Shown here: positions 14,703 through 23,641 of the stretch, piece after piece
Layout: every line of letters begins with the position of its first letter
Numbering within the stretch: the stretch's first letter is position 1
DNA from: an uncultured delta proteobacterium
GTDB taxonomy: Bacteria; Desulfobacterota; Syntrophia; Syntrophales; UBA8958
Assembly (NCBI GenBank): GCA_903885795.1
Contig: CAISJV010000079.1
Location: forward strand, 1-47,428
Direction of reading: 5' to 3'
Length of the DNA: 47,428 nt
Notes under the pieces: generated by a model
Seen by the model: only the letters and a program-made list of their open reading frames with translations
What the model was told of the DNA's origin: nothing
The model's database searches: none
Position numbers and translations under genes: made by a program

Positions 14703-17700
14703 ATGAAAAAGAAGAAGATCGTACCCTTGGCGCAAGAAATCCCCGCGTCTGACGAGCGGCGGCCGGACGCATCAGTTGAGACACCGTCGGACAAGTCCCC
14801 CATAACTGCGGATAAGCCCATTGAAACCCCGCCCGAGGCCGACACGTTCAGCCACGAACAGGCGGGCTTTCCCATCGTCGGCATCGGCGCCTCCGCCGGA
14901 GGGCTGGCAGCGTTCGAGGCCTTCTTTTCCGCTATGCCCGCCGCCGATCCCGGCATGGCCTTTGTCCTCGTCCAGCATCTGGCCCCGGACCACAAGAGCA
15001 TCCTTACCGATCTGATCCGGCGGTATACGCGGATGCATGTTTACGAAGTCGAGGACGGGATGGTGGTTCAACCCAACTGCACTTACATCATCCCCCCCAA
15101 CCGGGATATGGCCTTCCTGAACGGAGCCCTCCAGCTCCTCGAACAGACCATGCCCCGGGGCATGCGTCTGCCCATTGACTTTTTCTTCCGTTCCCTTGCC
15201 CAGGACCAGCGCGAACGGGCCATCTGCATCGTCCTGTCCGGCACAGGCAGCGACGGCACCCTGGGCATGCGGGCAATCAAGGGCGAGGGGGGAATGGTAA
15301 TGGTGCAGAACCCCGAATCCACGGAATACGACGGGATGCCCCGGAGCGCCATCGCCACGGGCCTTACGGATTATGTCCTGCCCCCGGCGGAGATGCCGGC
15401 CCAGCTCATCGCCTACGTCGCCCATGCCTTTGGCAAAAGACACGGTCCCGTCTCTCCCCCCACCCCCAAGGCCGAGAACTCCCTGAAAAAAATCTGTATA
15501 CTGCTGCGCACCCAGACGGGTCATGACTTTTCCCTCTACAAGCAGAACACCATGGTCCGCCGTGTGGAGCGGCGCATGGCCGTCCACCAGATCGACCGGA
15601 TGGACGGGTACGTGCGCTACCTCCAGCAAAATCCGGACGAGGGGGATGCCCTCTTTCGTGATCTCCTGATCGGGGTTACCAATTTTTTCCGGGACCCCGA
15701 AGCCTTCGCCGCCCTTGAGGAAAAAGTTATCCCCCAGCTCTTTGCCGGCAAGCCCGCAGGCGGCATAATCCGTGTCTGGTCACCGGGATGTTCCACCGGT
15801 GAGGAGGCCTATTCCCTGGCCATCCTCCTCCAGGAGCGCCTGGATGCTTTGAAACAGACCTTCAAGGTGCAGATGTTCGCCACAGACATTGACAGCCGGG
15901 CCATAGACACGGCCCGGACCGGCGTTTACCCCGCCAGCATCGCCGCCGACGTCACGCCGGAGCGGCTGACGCGCTTTTTCTCCCATGACCAGGAGGCCGG
16001 CGTTTACCGCATCCAGAAAAGCATTCGCGACCTCCTGGTCTTCTCCGAACAGGACATAATCAAGGACCCGCCCTTCTCCAAGCTCGACCTGATCAGTTGC
16101 CGGAACCTGTTAATTTATATGGGCGGCGAGTTGCAGAAGAATCTCATTCCTCTGTTCCACTATGCCTTAAACCCCGGGGGTGTCCTCTTCCTGGGCACCT
16201 CGGAGACGGTGGGGGAATTTCTCGACCTTTTTGCCCCGGTGGACCGCAAGTGGAAGCTCTATCAACGCAAAGGAGACACCCAGGGCGCCTACCTCACGAC
16301 GAGGGGAGGGTTTATCCCGCCTCTGATCAAAGCCAGGAACGTTCCGGCTCCGGCAAAAGCGGCGACCAACGAGGCAAGCAAAGTCCCCATCCGCGAGCTG
16401 GCCGAACAGTCCCTGCTCCAAGAGTACACCCCGGCCAGCGTGGTCGTCAACGAGCGCGGCGATATCCAGTACATCCACGGCCGCACGGGGAGATACCTGG
16501 AACCGGCCCCGGGAAACGTCGGGATGAATATCATCAGAATGGCCCGGGAGGGATTGCGACTGGAACTGAACGCGGCCCTCCACAAAGCGGCGGCCCGCAA
16601 AGAGACGAGGCACTGCCCGGGCCTGCAGGTCAAAACCAACGGTGATTTCGTCAACGTCAATCTGACGGTCCGGCCCCTAATCGCAGGACCGGAGGCAACG
16701 GCTAACCCCGTTCTTTTCCTGGTCAGTTTTGAGGACGCGCCGGCGGCGCTCCCGGTCCGACCTGGACAGAAAGTGGGGACAGGGGACGGCATAAGGAATC
16801 TCTTTGGAGACAGCGACGCCCGGGTGGCAACACTGGAGCAGGAGCTGCGGGCCAAGGAGGAACACCTCCAGATCACCCTCGAGGAGATGGAGACTTCCAA
16901 CGAAGAACTCAAGTCCTCCAACGAAGAAATGCAATCGGTAAATGAAGAATTGCAGTCCACCAACGAGGAACTGGAGACCTCCAAGGAGGAACTGCAATCG
17001 GTCAACGAGGAGCTGGCCACGGTCAACACCGAGTTGCAGCAGAAGGTATTTGAACTGTCCCGGTCCAATAACGACATGAACAACCTCCTGGCCGGAACCG
17101 GTGTAGGCACCGTCTTTGTGGACCATCAAATGAATATCCGGCGCTTTACCACCGCCGCCACCAAGCTGATCAACCTGATTCAAACGGACGTGGGGCGGCC
17201 GGTGGGCCACATCGTCTCCAACCTCCTGGGATACGACCGCCTCGTGGAGGATACGCAGGCGGTATTGGACACCCTGATTCCCAAAGAGGTGGAAGTGCAG
17301 ACCAAGGCGGGCGATTGGTATCTGATGCACATCCGTCCCTATCGCACCCTGGAAAATGTCATCGAGGGGGCGGTCCTCACCTTTTTCGAGGTCACGGATA
17401 TGAAACGGGCCCAGGAAGCGCTGCGGGACTCCGAGGCCCTGCGCCGTCTGGCCGTAGTGGTGCGGGACGCCTGCGATGCCATCACGGTGCATGATCTGGA
17501 GGGCCGCATCCTCGCCTGGAATCCGGCGGCGGAAAGGATGTACGGCTGGACTGAGGCCGAGGCCATGGCCGTGAACATCCGCGAGATGATCCCGGTGGAG
17601 CGCCGCGCCAAGGCGTTGACCATCGTGAAGAAATTGAGCCGAAAGAAGGTGCTGGAGCCCTACCAAACCCAACGGGTCGCCAAAGACGGGCGGATTGTGG

Positions 17701-17789
17701 AGATCCAGCTCACTGCCACGGCACTTGTCAACAACGCCGGAGAGATTTACGCCATTGCGACGACGGAGAGAGAAGCAGTGAAAATTTAG
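14703..17789 (+). CDS. CheB-CheR-PAS fusion protein
   Basis: A 1028-residue fusion of chemotaxis methylesterase and methyltransferase with PAS domains. The CheB domain (about 55-245) has the catalytic Ser in GASAGG, His in QHLAPDH and Asp in GTGSDGT. The CheR domain (about 260-525) has GVTNFFRD, the SAM-binding SPGCSTGEEAYSLAI and the SCRNLLIYM motif. A long coiled coil of repeating SNEEL-type heptads (about 710-785) follows, then a PAS_10-like domain and a final PAS domain. Many relatives end in a histidine kinase; here the chain stops after the last PAS, so output may be through contacts or glutamyl methylation. There is no REC domain on CheB and no cheA, cheW or receptor gene nearby, suggesting a non-chemotaxis signalling role (inference). 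The ribosome site is GGAGGG. Confidence 0.93.
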   Translation: MKKKKIVPLAQEIPASDERRPDASVETPSDKSPITADKPIETPPEADTFSHEQAGFPIVGIGASAGGLAAFEAFFSAMPAADPGMAFVLVQHLAPDHKSILTDLIRRYTRMHVYEVEDGMVVQPNCTYIIPPNRDMAFLNGALQLLEQTMPRGMRLPIDFFFRSLAQDQRERAICIVLSGTGSDGTLGMRAIKGEGGMVMVQNPESTEYDGMPRSAIATGLTDYVLPPAEMPAQLIAYVAHAFGKRHGPVSPPTPKAENSLKKICILLRTQTGHDFSLYKQNTMVRRVERRMAVHQIDRMDGYVRYLQQNPDEGDALFRDLLIGVTNFFRDPEAFAALEEKVIPQLFAGKPAGGIIRVWSPGCSTGEEAYSLAILLQERLDALKQTFKVQMFATDIDSRAIDTARTGVYPASIAADVTPERLTRFFSHDQEAGVYRIQKSIRDLLVFSEQDIIKDPPFSKLDLISCRNLLIYMGGELQKNLIPLFHYALNPGGVLFLGTSETVGEFLDLFAPVDRKWKLYQRKGDTQGAYLTTRGGFIPPLIKARNVPAPAKAATNEASKVPIRELAEQSLLQEYTPASVVVNERGDIQYIHGRTGRYLEPAPGNVGMNIIRMAREGLRLELNAALHKAAARKETRHCPGLQVKTNGDFVNVNLTVRPLIAGPEATANPVLFLVSFEDAPAALPVRPGQKVGTGDGIRNLFGDSDARVATLEQELRAKEEHLQITLEEMETSNEELKSSNEEMQSVNEELQSTNEELETSKEELQSVNEELATVNTELQQKVFELSRSNNDMNNLLAGTGVGTVFVDHQMNIRRFTTAATKLINLIQTDVGRPVGHIVSNLLGYDRLVEDTQAVLDTLIPKEVEVQTKAGDWYLMHIRPYRTLENVIEGAVLTFFEVTDMKRAQEALRDSEALRRLAVVVRDACDAITVHDLEGRILAWNPAAERMYGWTEAEAMAVNIREMIPVERRAKALTIVKKLSRKKVLEPYQTQRVAKDGRIVEIQLTATALVNNAGEIYAIATTEREAVKI

Positions 17790-17900
17790 GCACGATTCAG
17801 TTGGTTCCTTATGATTACATTCGTTTCAGGAAGATTAACGTTTGGACAAGTCATAAGGATAGTGATGGGGGAACCGGAGGACAATGGAGGTAGCTGAGTC

Positions 17901-19370
17901 ATGACCGGAGAAAAAAATACCACCCCTCATGGCGGTCTACGGCGCCGGCAAGCGGAGGATCTATTACGGGAAAAAGCCGCCGGGACGGTGAAAAGCGGAG
18001 AAGTCCTTTCCCCCGAAGAAGCGCGGCAGCTGGTCCACGAGCTGCGGGTGCACCAGATCGAGCTGGAGATGCAGAACGAGGAACTGCGCCGGGCACAGGA
18101 AGAATTGGAAGCTTCCCGGGCGCGGTATTTCGATCTGTACGATCTGGCCCCGGTAGGGTATTTCACCCTCAGCGATAAGGGGCTGATCCTGGAGGCCAAC
18201 CTCACCGCCGCTACCATGTTAGGCGCGTCGAGAAGCACCTTGGTCAAGCATCCGTTGACCAGCTTTATCCTCCCCGAGGACAAGGACATTTACTACCGGC
18301 GCCTCAAGCTGCTCTTTGAGACAGGAGCGCCCCAGGTGTACGAGCTGAGGATGCTGCGTCAGGACGGAATGTCATTATGGGTGCGGATTGTGGCAATTGT
18401 GGCCCGGGACTCTGTCGAAGCGTCCCTATGTCGCGCCACGATCAGCGACATCACCGACCGCAAGCGGGCGGATAAGGCTCTGCAGGAGAGCGAGGAGAGA
18501 TTCAAAAACCTGTATCAGGAAAGTCCAATTCCAACCTTCACCTGGCAGAGAAAAGGAGACGATTTCATTCTTATCGATTTTAACCGCGCCGCGATTCAGG
18601 TCACCAACAGAAAAGCCTGCGACCATCTCGGAAACAGCGCCGTGGAACTTTATAAAAACGGACCCCAAATCCTCAGTGACATGAATCTTTGCTTCCAGGA
18701 ACGGTCCGTAGTGAGACGGGAGATCACCTCCCGGCACTTCGCACCGGGTTGCCACCTGTCCGTGAATTATGCTTTCATTCCTCCGGATCTGATTATCGTC
18801 CAGACGGAAGACCAAACAGACCGCAAGCGGATGGAGGAGGCCCTGCAGGACAGTGAAAAGAGATACCGTGAACTGAGTATTTTAGATGACCTCACCCAGC
18901 TTTATAATTCCAGGTATTTTTATCACCAGCTAAAAATAGAGGTCGATCGCCTAACCCGCTATGAGGAACAACCCCTGACGCTCCTTCTCCTCGATCTTGA
19001 CAATTTCAAGCATTTCAACGACACTTACGGTCATGTCGAGGGAGACCAGGTCTTGTTGCGACTCGGCCAGGTGGTAAAAAGATGCCTACGTCAGACGGAT
19101 TCCGCCTATCGTTATGGCGGCGAAGAATTCACCATCCTCCTGCCTATGACCACCAGCAAGGATGCCGCCGTGACTGCGGAAAGAATCAAAACCGGATTCA
19201 AGAAGGAAATTTTTTCTCCGACACCAGGTAAAGACGTCCATGTGACGGTGAGCATCGGGCTTGGCCAGTACAATCTGGGAGAAGAAATGAAGACTTTCGT
19301 GCACCGGGTCGACCAGCTCATGTACCAGGCAAAAAAGAAAGGGAAAGACCGGGTTTGTTCTGATTCATAG
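17901..19370 (+). CDS. PAS-PAS diguanylate cyclase (paralogue 1 of 3)
   Basis: A 489-residue protein. The N-terminal module (residues 35-190) is a HELRVHQIELEMQNEELRR coiled coil plus a PAS domain (FDLYDLAPVGYFTLSDKGLILEANL) that recurs nearly unchanged in the next two genes. A second PAS (about 195-310) and a GGDEF domain follow, with the active-site variant RYGGEEFTILL and an RQTD inhibitory site five residues before it. It should make cyclic di-GMP. There is no membrane segment, so sensing is cytoplasmic. GGAGG lies 10 nt upstream. It is the first of three tandem duplicates with different output domains. Confidence 0.92.
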   Translation: MTGEKNTTPHGGLRRRQAEDLLREKAAGTVKSGEVLSPEEARQLVHELRVHQIELEMQNEELRRAQEELEASRARYFDLYDLAPVGYFTLSDKGLILEANLTAATMLGASRSTLVKHPLTSFILPEDKDIYYRRLKLLFETGAPQVYELRMLRQDGMSLWVRIVAIVARDSVEASLCRATISDITDRKRADKALQESEERFKNLYQESPIPTFTWQRKGDDFILIDFNRAAIQVTNRKACDHLGNSAVELYKNGPQILSDMNLCFQERSVVRREITSRHFAPGCHLSVNYAFIPPDLIIVQTEDQTDRKRMEEALQDSEKRYRELSILDDLTQLYNSRYFYHQLKIEVDRLTRYEEQPLTLLLLDLDNFKHFNDTYGHVEGDQVLLRLGQVVKRCLRQTDSAYRYGGEEFTILLPMTTSKDAAVTAERIKTGFKKEIFSPTPGKDVHVTVSIGLGQYNLGEEMKTFVHRVDQLMYQAKKKGKDRVCSDS

Positions 19371-19434
19371 CATCAAGAACATTCCAAATAGTAGCGGATG
19401 ATTGCATTCGTGTTGGGAAGATGAGGGGAATCCA

Positions 19435-21015
19435 TTGATTAAAAAAAAGCAACCCAGTCCGGAATGGGCCGGCATCCCGCCGAAAGGCTCTGGACAGACG
19501 GACACTTTGCGCCAGCAGGCGGAGAACGTATCCCGGGAAATTGCCGCCTCTTCAGCGAAAAATGTAGAGATCCTTTCCCCCGAAGAGGCGCGGCAGTTGG
19601 TCCACGAGCTGCGGGTGCATCAGATCGAGCTTACGATACAGAACGAGGAAATGCGCCGGGCACAGGAAGAACTGGAAGCTTCCCGGGCGCGGTATTTCGA
19701 TCTGTACGATCTGGCGCCGGTGGGCTATTTCACCATCAGCGAGAAGGGGCTGATCCTGGAGGCCAATCTCACTGCCGCTAACATGCTGGGTGTGGCGAGA
19801 AGCGCCTTGGTCAAGCATCCCTTGACCAGCTTTATCCTTTCTGCGGATCAGGACGTCTACTACCAACACCGCAAGCTGCTCTTTGAGACGGCAGCGCCCC
19901 AGTTGTGCGAGCTCAGGATGCAGCGTGCGGGCGCCACTCCCTTCTGGGTGCGCACAGACGCAACCTTGGCGCAGGATGTTGACGGCGCCTCCATATGCCA
20001 CACCGTGATGGTTGACATCAACGAACGGAAGCACATGGAGGAGTCTTTACGTGAGAGTGAGTTAAAACACAGACTCTTGTTTGATAGCGCCGGCGACGCG
20101 ATTTTCATCCACGACATGGACGCGCGGATGCTGGCAGTCAACCGGCTTGCTACCGAGCGAACCGGTTACACACAGGCAGAGCTGATGTCCATGACGGCTG
20201 ACCAGATAGACACCCCGGAGGAAGCTCCCCACGTGCCGGATCGGATCGCCCGGCTGATGGAACACGGTCGTCTCACCTTTGAAACCGTGCATCAGTGCAA
20301 GGACGGTTCACCCGTCCCGACTGAGGTCAGCGCGCGGTGGATTACTTGGGATGGTCAGCCGGCGATTATGAGCATCTGTCGCGACATCACCGCACGTAAG
20401 CAGGCAGAGGGGGCAATGCGGGAGAGCGCCGAACGGATGAGAAAGGCTTTGGGAGCGACCGTTCAGGCCATAGCGGGGATTGTTGAAACGAGGGATCCTT
20501 ACACGGCAGGGCATCAACGGCGGGTGGCTCATCTGTCCCGAGCCATTGCAACGGAGATGAAACTTCCCGCCGACCGGATCGATGGAATCCGGATGGCGTC
20601 CGCTATCCACGACCTCGGCAAGATATCCGTTCCCGCGGAGATTCTCAGCACTCCGAAAAAATTATCAGCCTTGGAATTCAGTCTTATCAAAACCCATGCC
20701 CAGTCCGGTCATGATATCTTGAAGGATATCGAATTCCCCTGGCCTGTGGCGAGGATGATTCGGGAACATCATGAACGGATGGATGGTTCCGGTTATCCCC
20801 GTGCTCTGATTGGGGAAGAAACCCTCCTGGAGTCAAGGATTCTGGCCGTGGCCGACGTAGTGGAATCCATGGCCTCGCACCGTCCCTACCGCGCCGCCTT
20901 GGGATTAGATGCGGCACTGGCAGAGATTGAGAACAATAAAGGAACCCTTTATGACGCGGATGCGGTGGATGCGTGCCTGAAAATATTCAGGGAAAAGGGG
21001 TATAAGCTGGATTAG
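19435..21015 (+). CDS. PAS-PAS HD-GYP phosphodiesterase (paralogue 2 of 3)
   Basis: A 526-residue protein with the same N-terminal coiled coil and PAS module as its neighbours, a second PAS domain (about 210-330) and a C-terminal HD-GYP domain that hydrolyses cyclic di-GMP. The metal-binding HD is in AIHDLGKISVPAEIL and the GYP signature in HHERMDGSGYP. A TTG start at 19435 is chosen because GAGGGG lies 6 nt upstream; the TTG at 19402 has no ribosome site. Its HD-GYP half is strikingly close to that of the gene at 40903 (both contain ILAVADVVESMASHRPYRAA), so the output domain has also been copied within this region. Confidence 0.92.
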   Translation: MIKKKQPSPEWAGIPPKGSGQTDTLRQQAENVSREIAASSAKNVEILSPEEARQLVHELRVHQIELTIQNEEMRRAQEELEASRARYFDLYDLAPVGYFTISEKGLILEANLTAANMLGVARSALVKHPLTSFILSADQDVYYQHRKLLFETAAPQLCELRMQRAGATPFWVRTDATLAQDVDGASICHTVMVDINERKHMEESLRESELKHRLLFDSAGDAIFIHDMDARMLAVNRLATERTGYTQAELMSMTADQIDTPEEAPHVPDRIARLMEHGRLTFETVHQCKDGSPVPTEVSARWITWDGQPAIMSICRDITARKQAEGAMRESAERMRKALGATVQAIAGIVETRDPYTAGHQRRVAHLSRAIATEMKLPADRIDGIRMASAIHDLGKISVPAEILSTPKKLSALEFSLIKTHAQSGHDILKDIEFPWPVARMIREHHERMDGSGYPRALIGEETLLESRILAVADVVESMASHRPYRAALGLDAALAEIENNKGTLYDADAVDACLKIFREKGYKLD

Positions 21016-21088
21016 GAGAGCAGTGGCATGAACCATGATCCGGGGACGCCAGCAGACAAGGCAAGGATAATTGATGATGGCGAATTAA

Positions 21089-22807
21089 ATGACTAAAGAA
21101 AACCAATCCGCCATAGACGGCGCCGGTGCCACTTTGAGAGGCTCAGGGCAGACCCTCCGCCGGCGGGCGGAGGATATCGCCCGGGAAAAAGCCGCCGGAA
21201 TGGCGAAAAACGTGGAGGCTCTGTCCACTGAGGAGGTGCGGCAGTTGGTCCACGAGCTGCGGGTCCATCAGATCGAGCTGGAGATGCAGAACGAGGAACT
21301 GCGCCGGACACAGAGAGAAGTGGAAGCCTCAAGGAAGCGGTATTTCGACCTGTACGATCTGGCGCCGGTGGGCTATTTCACCCTCAGCGAGGCGGGGCTG
21401 ATTCTGGAGGCCAATTTTACCGCCGCCAATGTGCTGGGCGTGGCGAGAAGCGCCCTGCTCAAAGAGCCGTTGACTCGCTTCATCCTTCCTGACGACCAGG
21501 ACATCTTTTACCGGCATCGCAAGATGCTTTTTGAAACGGGGTCGCCGCAGGTCTGCGAATTCAGGATGCTGCGTGTGGCCGCCGACCCCTTCTGGGCAGG
21601 GATAGAGACAACCGTGGCGCAGGACGCTGATGGTGCACCCGTGCGCCGCGCCGTGATGATCGACATCACTAAGCGGAAGCAGGCGGAGCGGAAGCTGCGG
21701 GAAAGCGAAGAAAAATTCCGCCTCCTGGTGGAATCTATCAGTGACGTCATTTATGAAATCGACAGCAGGGGAGTGCTTGTCTATATCAGTCCGATTATTA
21801 GGGATGTCCTGGGATACGAGCCGGCTGATATTATCGGGAAGAATTTTATCGAATTTGTGCATAAGGATGATCGGACTCGTCTGATGATGCTTTTCTCGGA
21901 TCTCCGCACGGGAGCAGAAACCCCTTCGGAATATAGATTAACGGACAAATCCGGCAACCCCATCTGGGTACGGACGAAAACCAGACCTATCATGGAAGAT
22001 GGGGTTTTTTCCGGTGCTCGCGGAACGCTTATGGACGTCACCGAGCGCAAACGGGGAGAAAATGATCTTATTGAAACCGTGCAGCAATTGCAAGATACCC
22101 GGGATATGCTGGTCCAGTTCGAAAAACAGGCGGCGATCGGACGCCTGGCTGCGGGCGTCGCCCATGAGATCCTCAATCCCGCCAGCATCATCTCCTCAAG
22201 ACTCCAGTTTATGGAAGAAGAAAACCTTGCGGAACCGGCCAGGGAAAACTTGCGGGTGAGCCGTGAGCAGCTTCAGAGAATTGTCAATATCACTCGTGAT
22301 TTACGTCAATCATCCGCAAATCACCAGGTTCATCTTGTAAGCGATGATTTCCGCCGGGTCATCGAAGTGGCTCTGCAGATGACGGAACGCCGGATCAAGG
22401 ATGATCGCATCCGGATCGATTACGATCCCCCTGTCGAGACCATACCCATAAAAATGGCGATGAACAGGCTGGTGAAGGTGATGGTCCATCTTATCCTCAA
22501 CGCCTGCGAAGCCATGACGGTTAACGAGGAAAAAATACTGATCATTACTATTCAATATCATGCGTTTCCCCCACAAAATCTTTCTATGCTCCTGACTTTC
22601 GCCGATAACGGTCATGGCATTTCCAACGGAAATATGGAATATATTTTTGATCCTTTCTTTACCACCAGAGAGGCAGGAAAAGGTACGGGACTGGGATTAT
22701 CGGTCTGTAAAGGAATCATCCAGGAGCATGGCGGAACGATTCGCGCGGAGGGTAACGCGATGGGAGGGGCGTCCTTTATCATCGAATTGCCCCTTCACAA
22801 TCAATGA
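21089..22807 (+). CDS. PAS-PAS histidine kinase (paralogue 3 of 3)
   Basis: A 572-residue cytoplasmic sensor kinase. The shared coiled coil and PAS module spans about residues 45-200, a second PAS 205-330, then an NtrB-like HisKA with the phosphoacceptor in GVAHEILNPASII, and a HATPase_c domain with N box LILNACEAM, ADNGHGI, an FDPFFTTRE F box and GTGLGLSVCKGII. Such NtrB-type kinases usually pair with NtrC-type regulators; the nearest is at 23642, behind a separate promoter. The start codon has only a weak ribosome site. Confidence 0.92.
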   Translation: MTKENQSAIDGAGATLRGSGQTLRRRAEDIAREKAAGMAKNVEALSTEEVRQLVHELRVHQIELEMQNEELRRTQREVEASRKRYFDLYDLAPVGYFTLSEAGLILEANFTAANVLGVARSALLKEPLTRFILPDDQDIFYRHRKMLFETGSPQVCEFRMLRVAADPFWAGIETTVAQDADGAPVRRAVMIDITKRKQAERKLRESEEKFRLLVESISDVIYEIDSRGVLVYISPIIRDVLGYEPADIIGKNFIEFVHKDDRTRLMMLFSDLRTGAETPSEYRLTDKSGNPIWVRTKTRPIMEDGVFSGARGTLMDVTERKRGENDLIETVQQLQDTRDMLVQFEKQAAIGRLAAGVAHEILNPASIISSRLQFMEEENLAEPARENLRVSREQLQRIVNITRDLRQSSANHQVHLVSDDFRRVIEVALQMTERRIKDDRIRIDYDPPVETIPIKMAMNRLVKVMVHLILNACEAMTVNEEKILIITIQYHAFPPQNLSMLLTFADNGHGISNGNMEYIFDPFFTTREAGKGTGLGLSVCKGIIQEHGGTIRAEGNAMGGASFIIELPLHNQ

Positions 22808-22940
22808 AGAAAGAAAGCCTCCTCAGGTATGGTTCATGCAGCGTATCATGGATTAGTGGTGCCGTGCGGTGCGGTAAACCCTCGCTGATAGTGAGGACCA
22901 CCCCCGGCTCTGAATCATGCCGATGCGTTTCTGGACACCC

Positions 22941-22969
22941 TTGACATGGGGTAACTTGTTCCATATAAG
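22941..22969 (+). promoter_or_regulatory. Sigma-70 promoter opening the gas vesicle cluster
   Basis: TTGACA at 22941-22946 and TATAAG at 22964-22969 with a 17-nt spacer, in the gap between the third PAS paralogue and the first gene of the gas vesicle region. The transcript start is expected near 22976, inside the adjacent palindrome. Confidence 0.72.
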
Positions 22970-22987
22970 TATGGAAATGTTTCCATA
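22970..22987. promoter_or_regulatory. 18-bp palindromic operator
   Basis: TATGGAAATGTTTCCATA is a perfect palindrome that begins at the base after the -10 hexamer and covers the predicted transcript start. This is the classic position for a repressor operator; the repressor is unknown. Confidence 0.65.
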
Positions 22988-23025
22988 GCGGTCATTCCCT
23001 ATTCATGACTTGGATCGGAATATCT

Positions 23026-23640
23026 ATGACCTCACGAACCCTTTTATACTTTCCAATTATTCACACCCAGACAGACATGGGGGCTCTCAGCGAATCGATC
23101 AGGAAGGTAACCCTTCAGAAGCTCGGCGAGCGCGTCTGGCGGCGGAAGATAAATCTTGTCAAACAATTCTGGGCTGATCTGGAAAGCAATCTTAATAAAC
23201 GTTCCCTTGACTATAACCAAACCCGCCTGTATCAGGACGGCCTGCCGGTATGTGGAAAAGAACTTGATATCGTTACTGAATTAGCAAAGAAGGGTAGTCC
23301 GAATCACGAACTCCTGGTCCGGTTGATGGAAAAGGGGGCAACGGTTATGGGCACGGAATCGGCGGAATTGCTGATCGAGGAATATCATCTTATCAAAAAG
23401 ATTCTCGAAACCGGGAATGTCCACGACGCCATGGCGATCGAGGCACGGCAAAAGGCGGCCGGCGACCTCCTCCTTGCGAAACGTGATGCCTTCATTGCGG
23501 AAAAGATCGCAACGACCCTACAGGCGGGGGAGACGGGGGTTCTTTTCCTGGGCATGCTGCACAATCTCGCCAGTCTCCTGCCGGCAGATATAGAGGTATC
23601 CTATCCCATGAACCGTCCTTTAGGTAAGAAGGGGAAATAA
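23026..23640 (+). CDS. Conserved-looking protein of unknown function, first gene of the gvp cluster
   Basis: A soluble protein of about 204 residues that I do not recognise. The N-terminus LLYFPIIHTQTDMGALSESI and the C-terminal RDAFIAEKIATTLQAGETGVLFLGMLHNL look like conserved motifs. The latter is faintly reminiscent of the TraB/PrgY pattern (R-x-x-x-IA-x-x-I ... GxxH), which is not enough to assign a function. The middle is helical. The start is either ATG 23026 (CGGAA upstream) or ATG 23005. It follows the promoter and operator at 22941-22987 and ends 1 nt before the NtrC-type gene, so the two are co-transcribed. Confidence 0.75.
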   Translation: MTSRTLLYFPIIHTQTDMGALSESIRKVTLQKLGERVWRRKINLVKQFWADLESNLNKRSLDYNQTRLYQDGLPVCGKELDIVTELAKKGSPNHELLVRLMEKGATVMGTESAELLIEEYHLIKKILETGNVHDAMAIEARQKAAGDLLLAKRDAFIAEKIATTLQAGETGVLFLGMLHNLASLLPADIEVSYPMNRPLGKKGK

Positions 23641-23641
23641 G

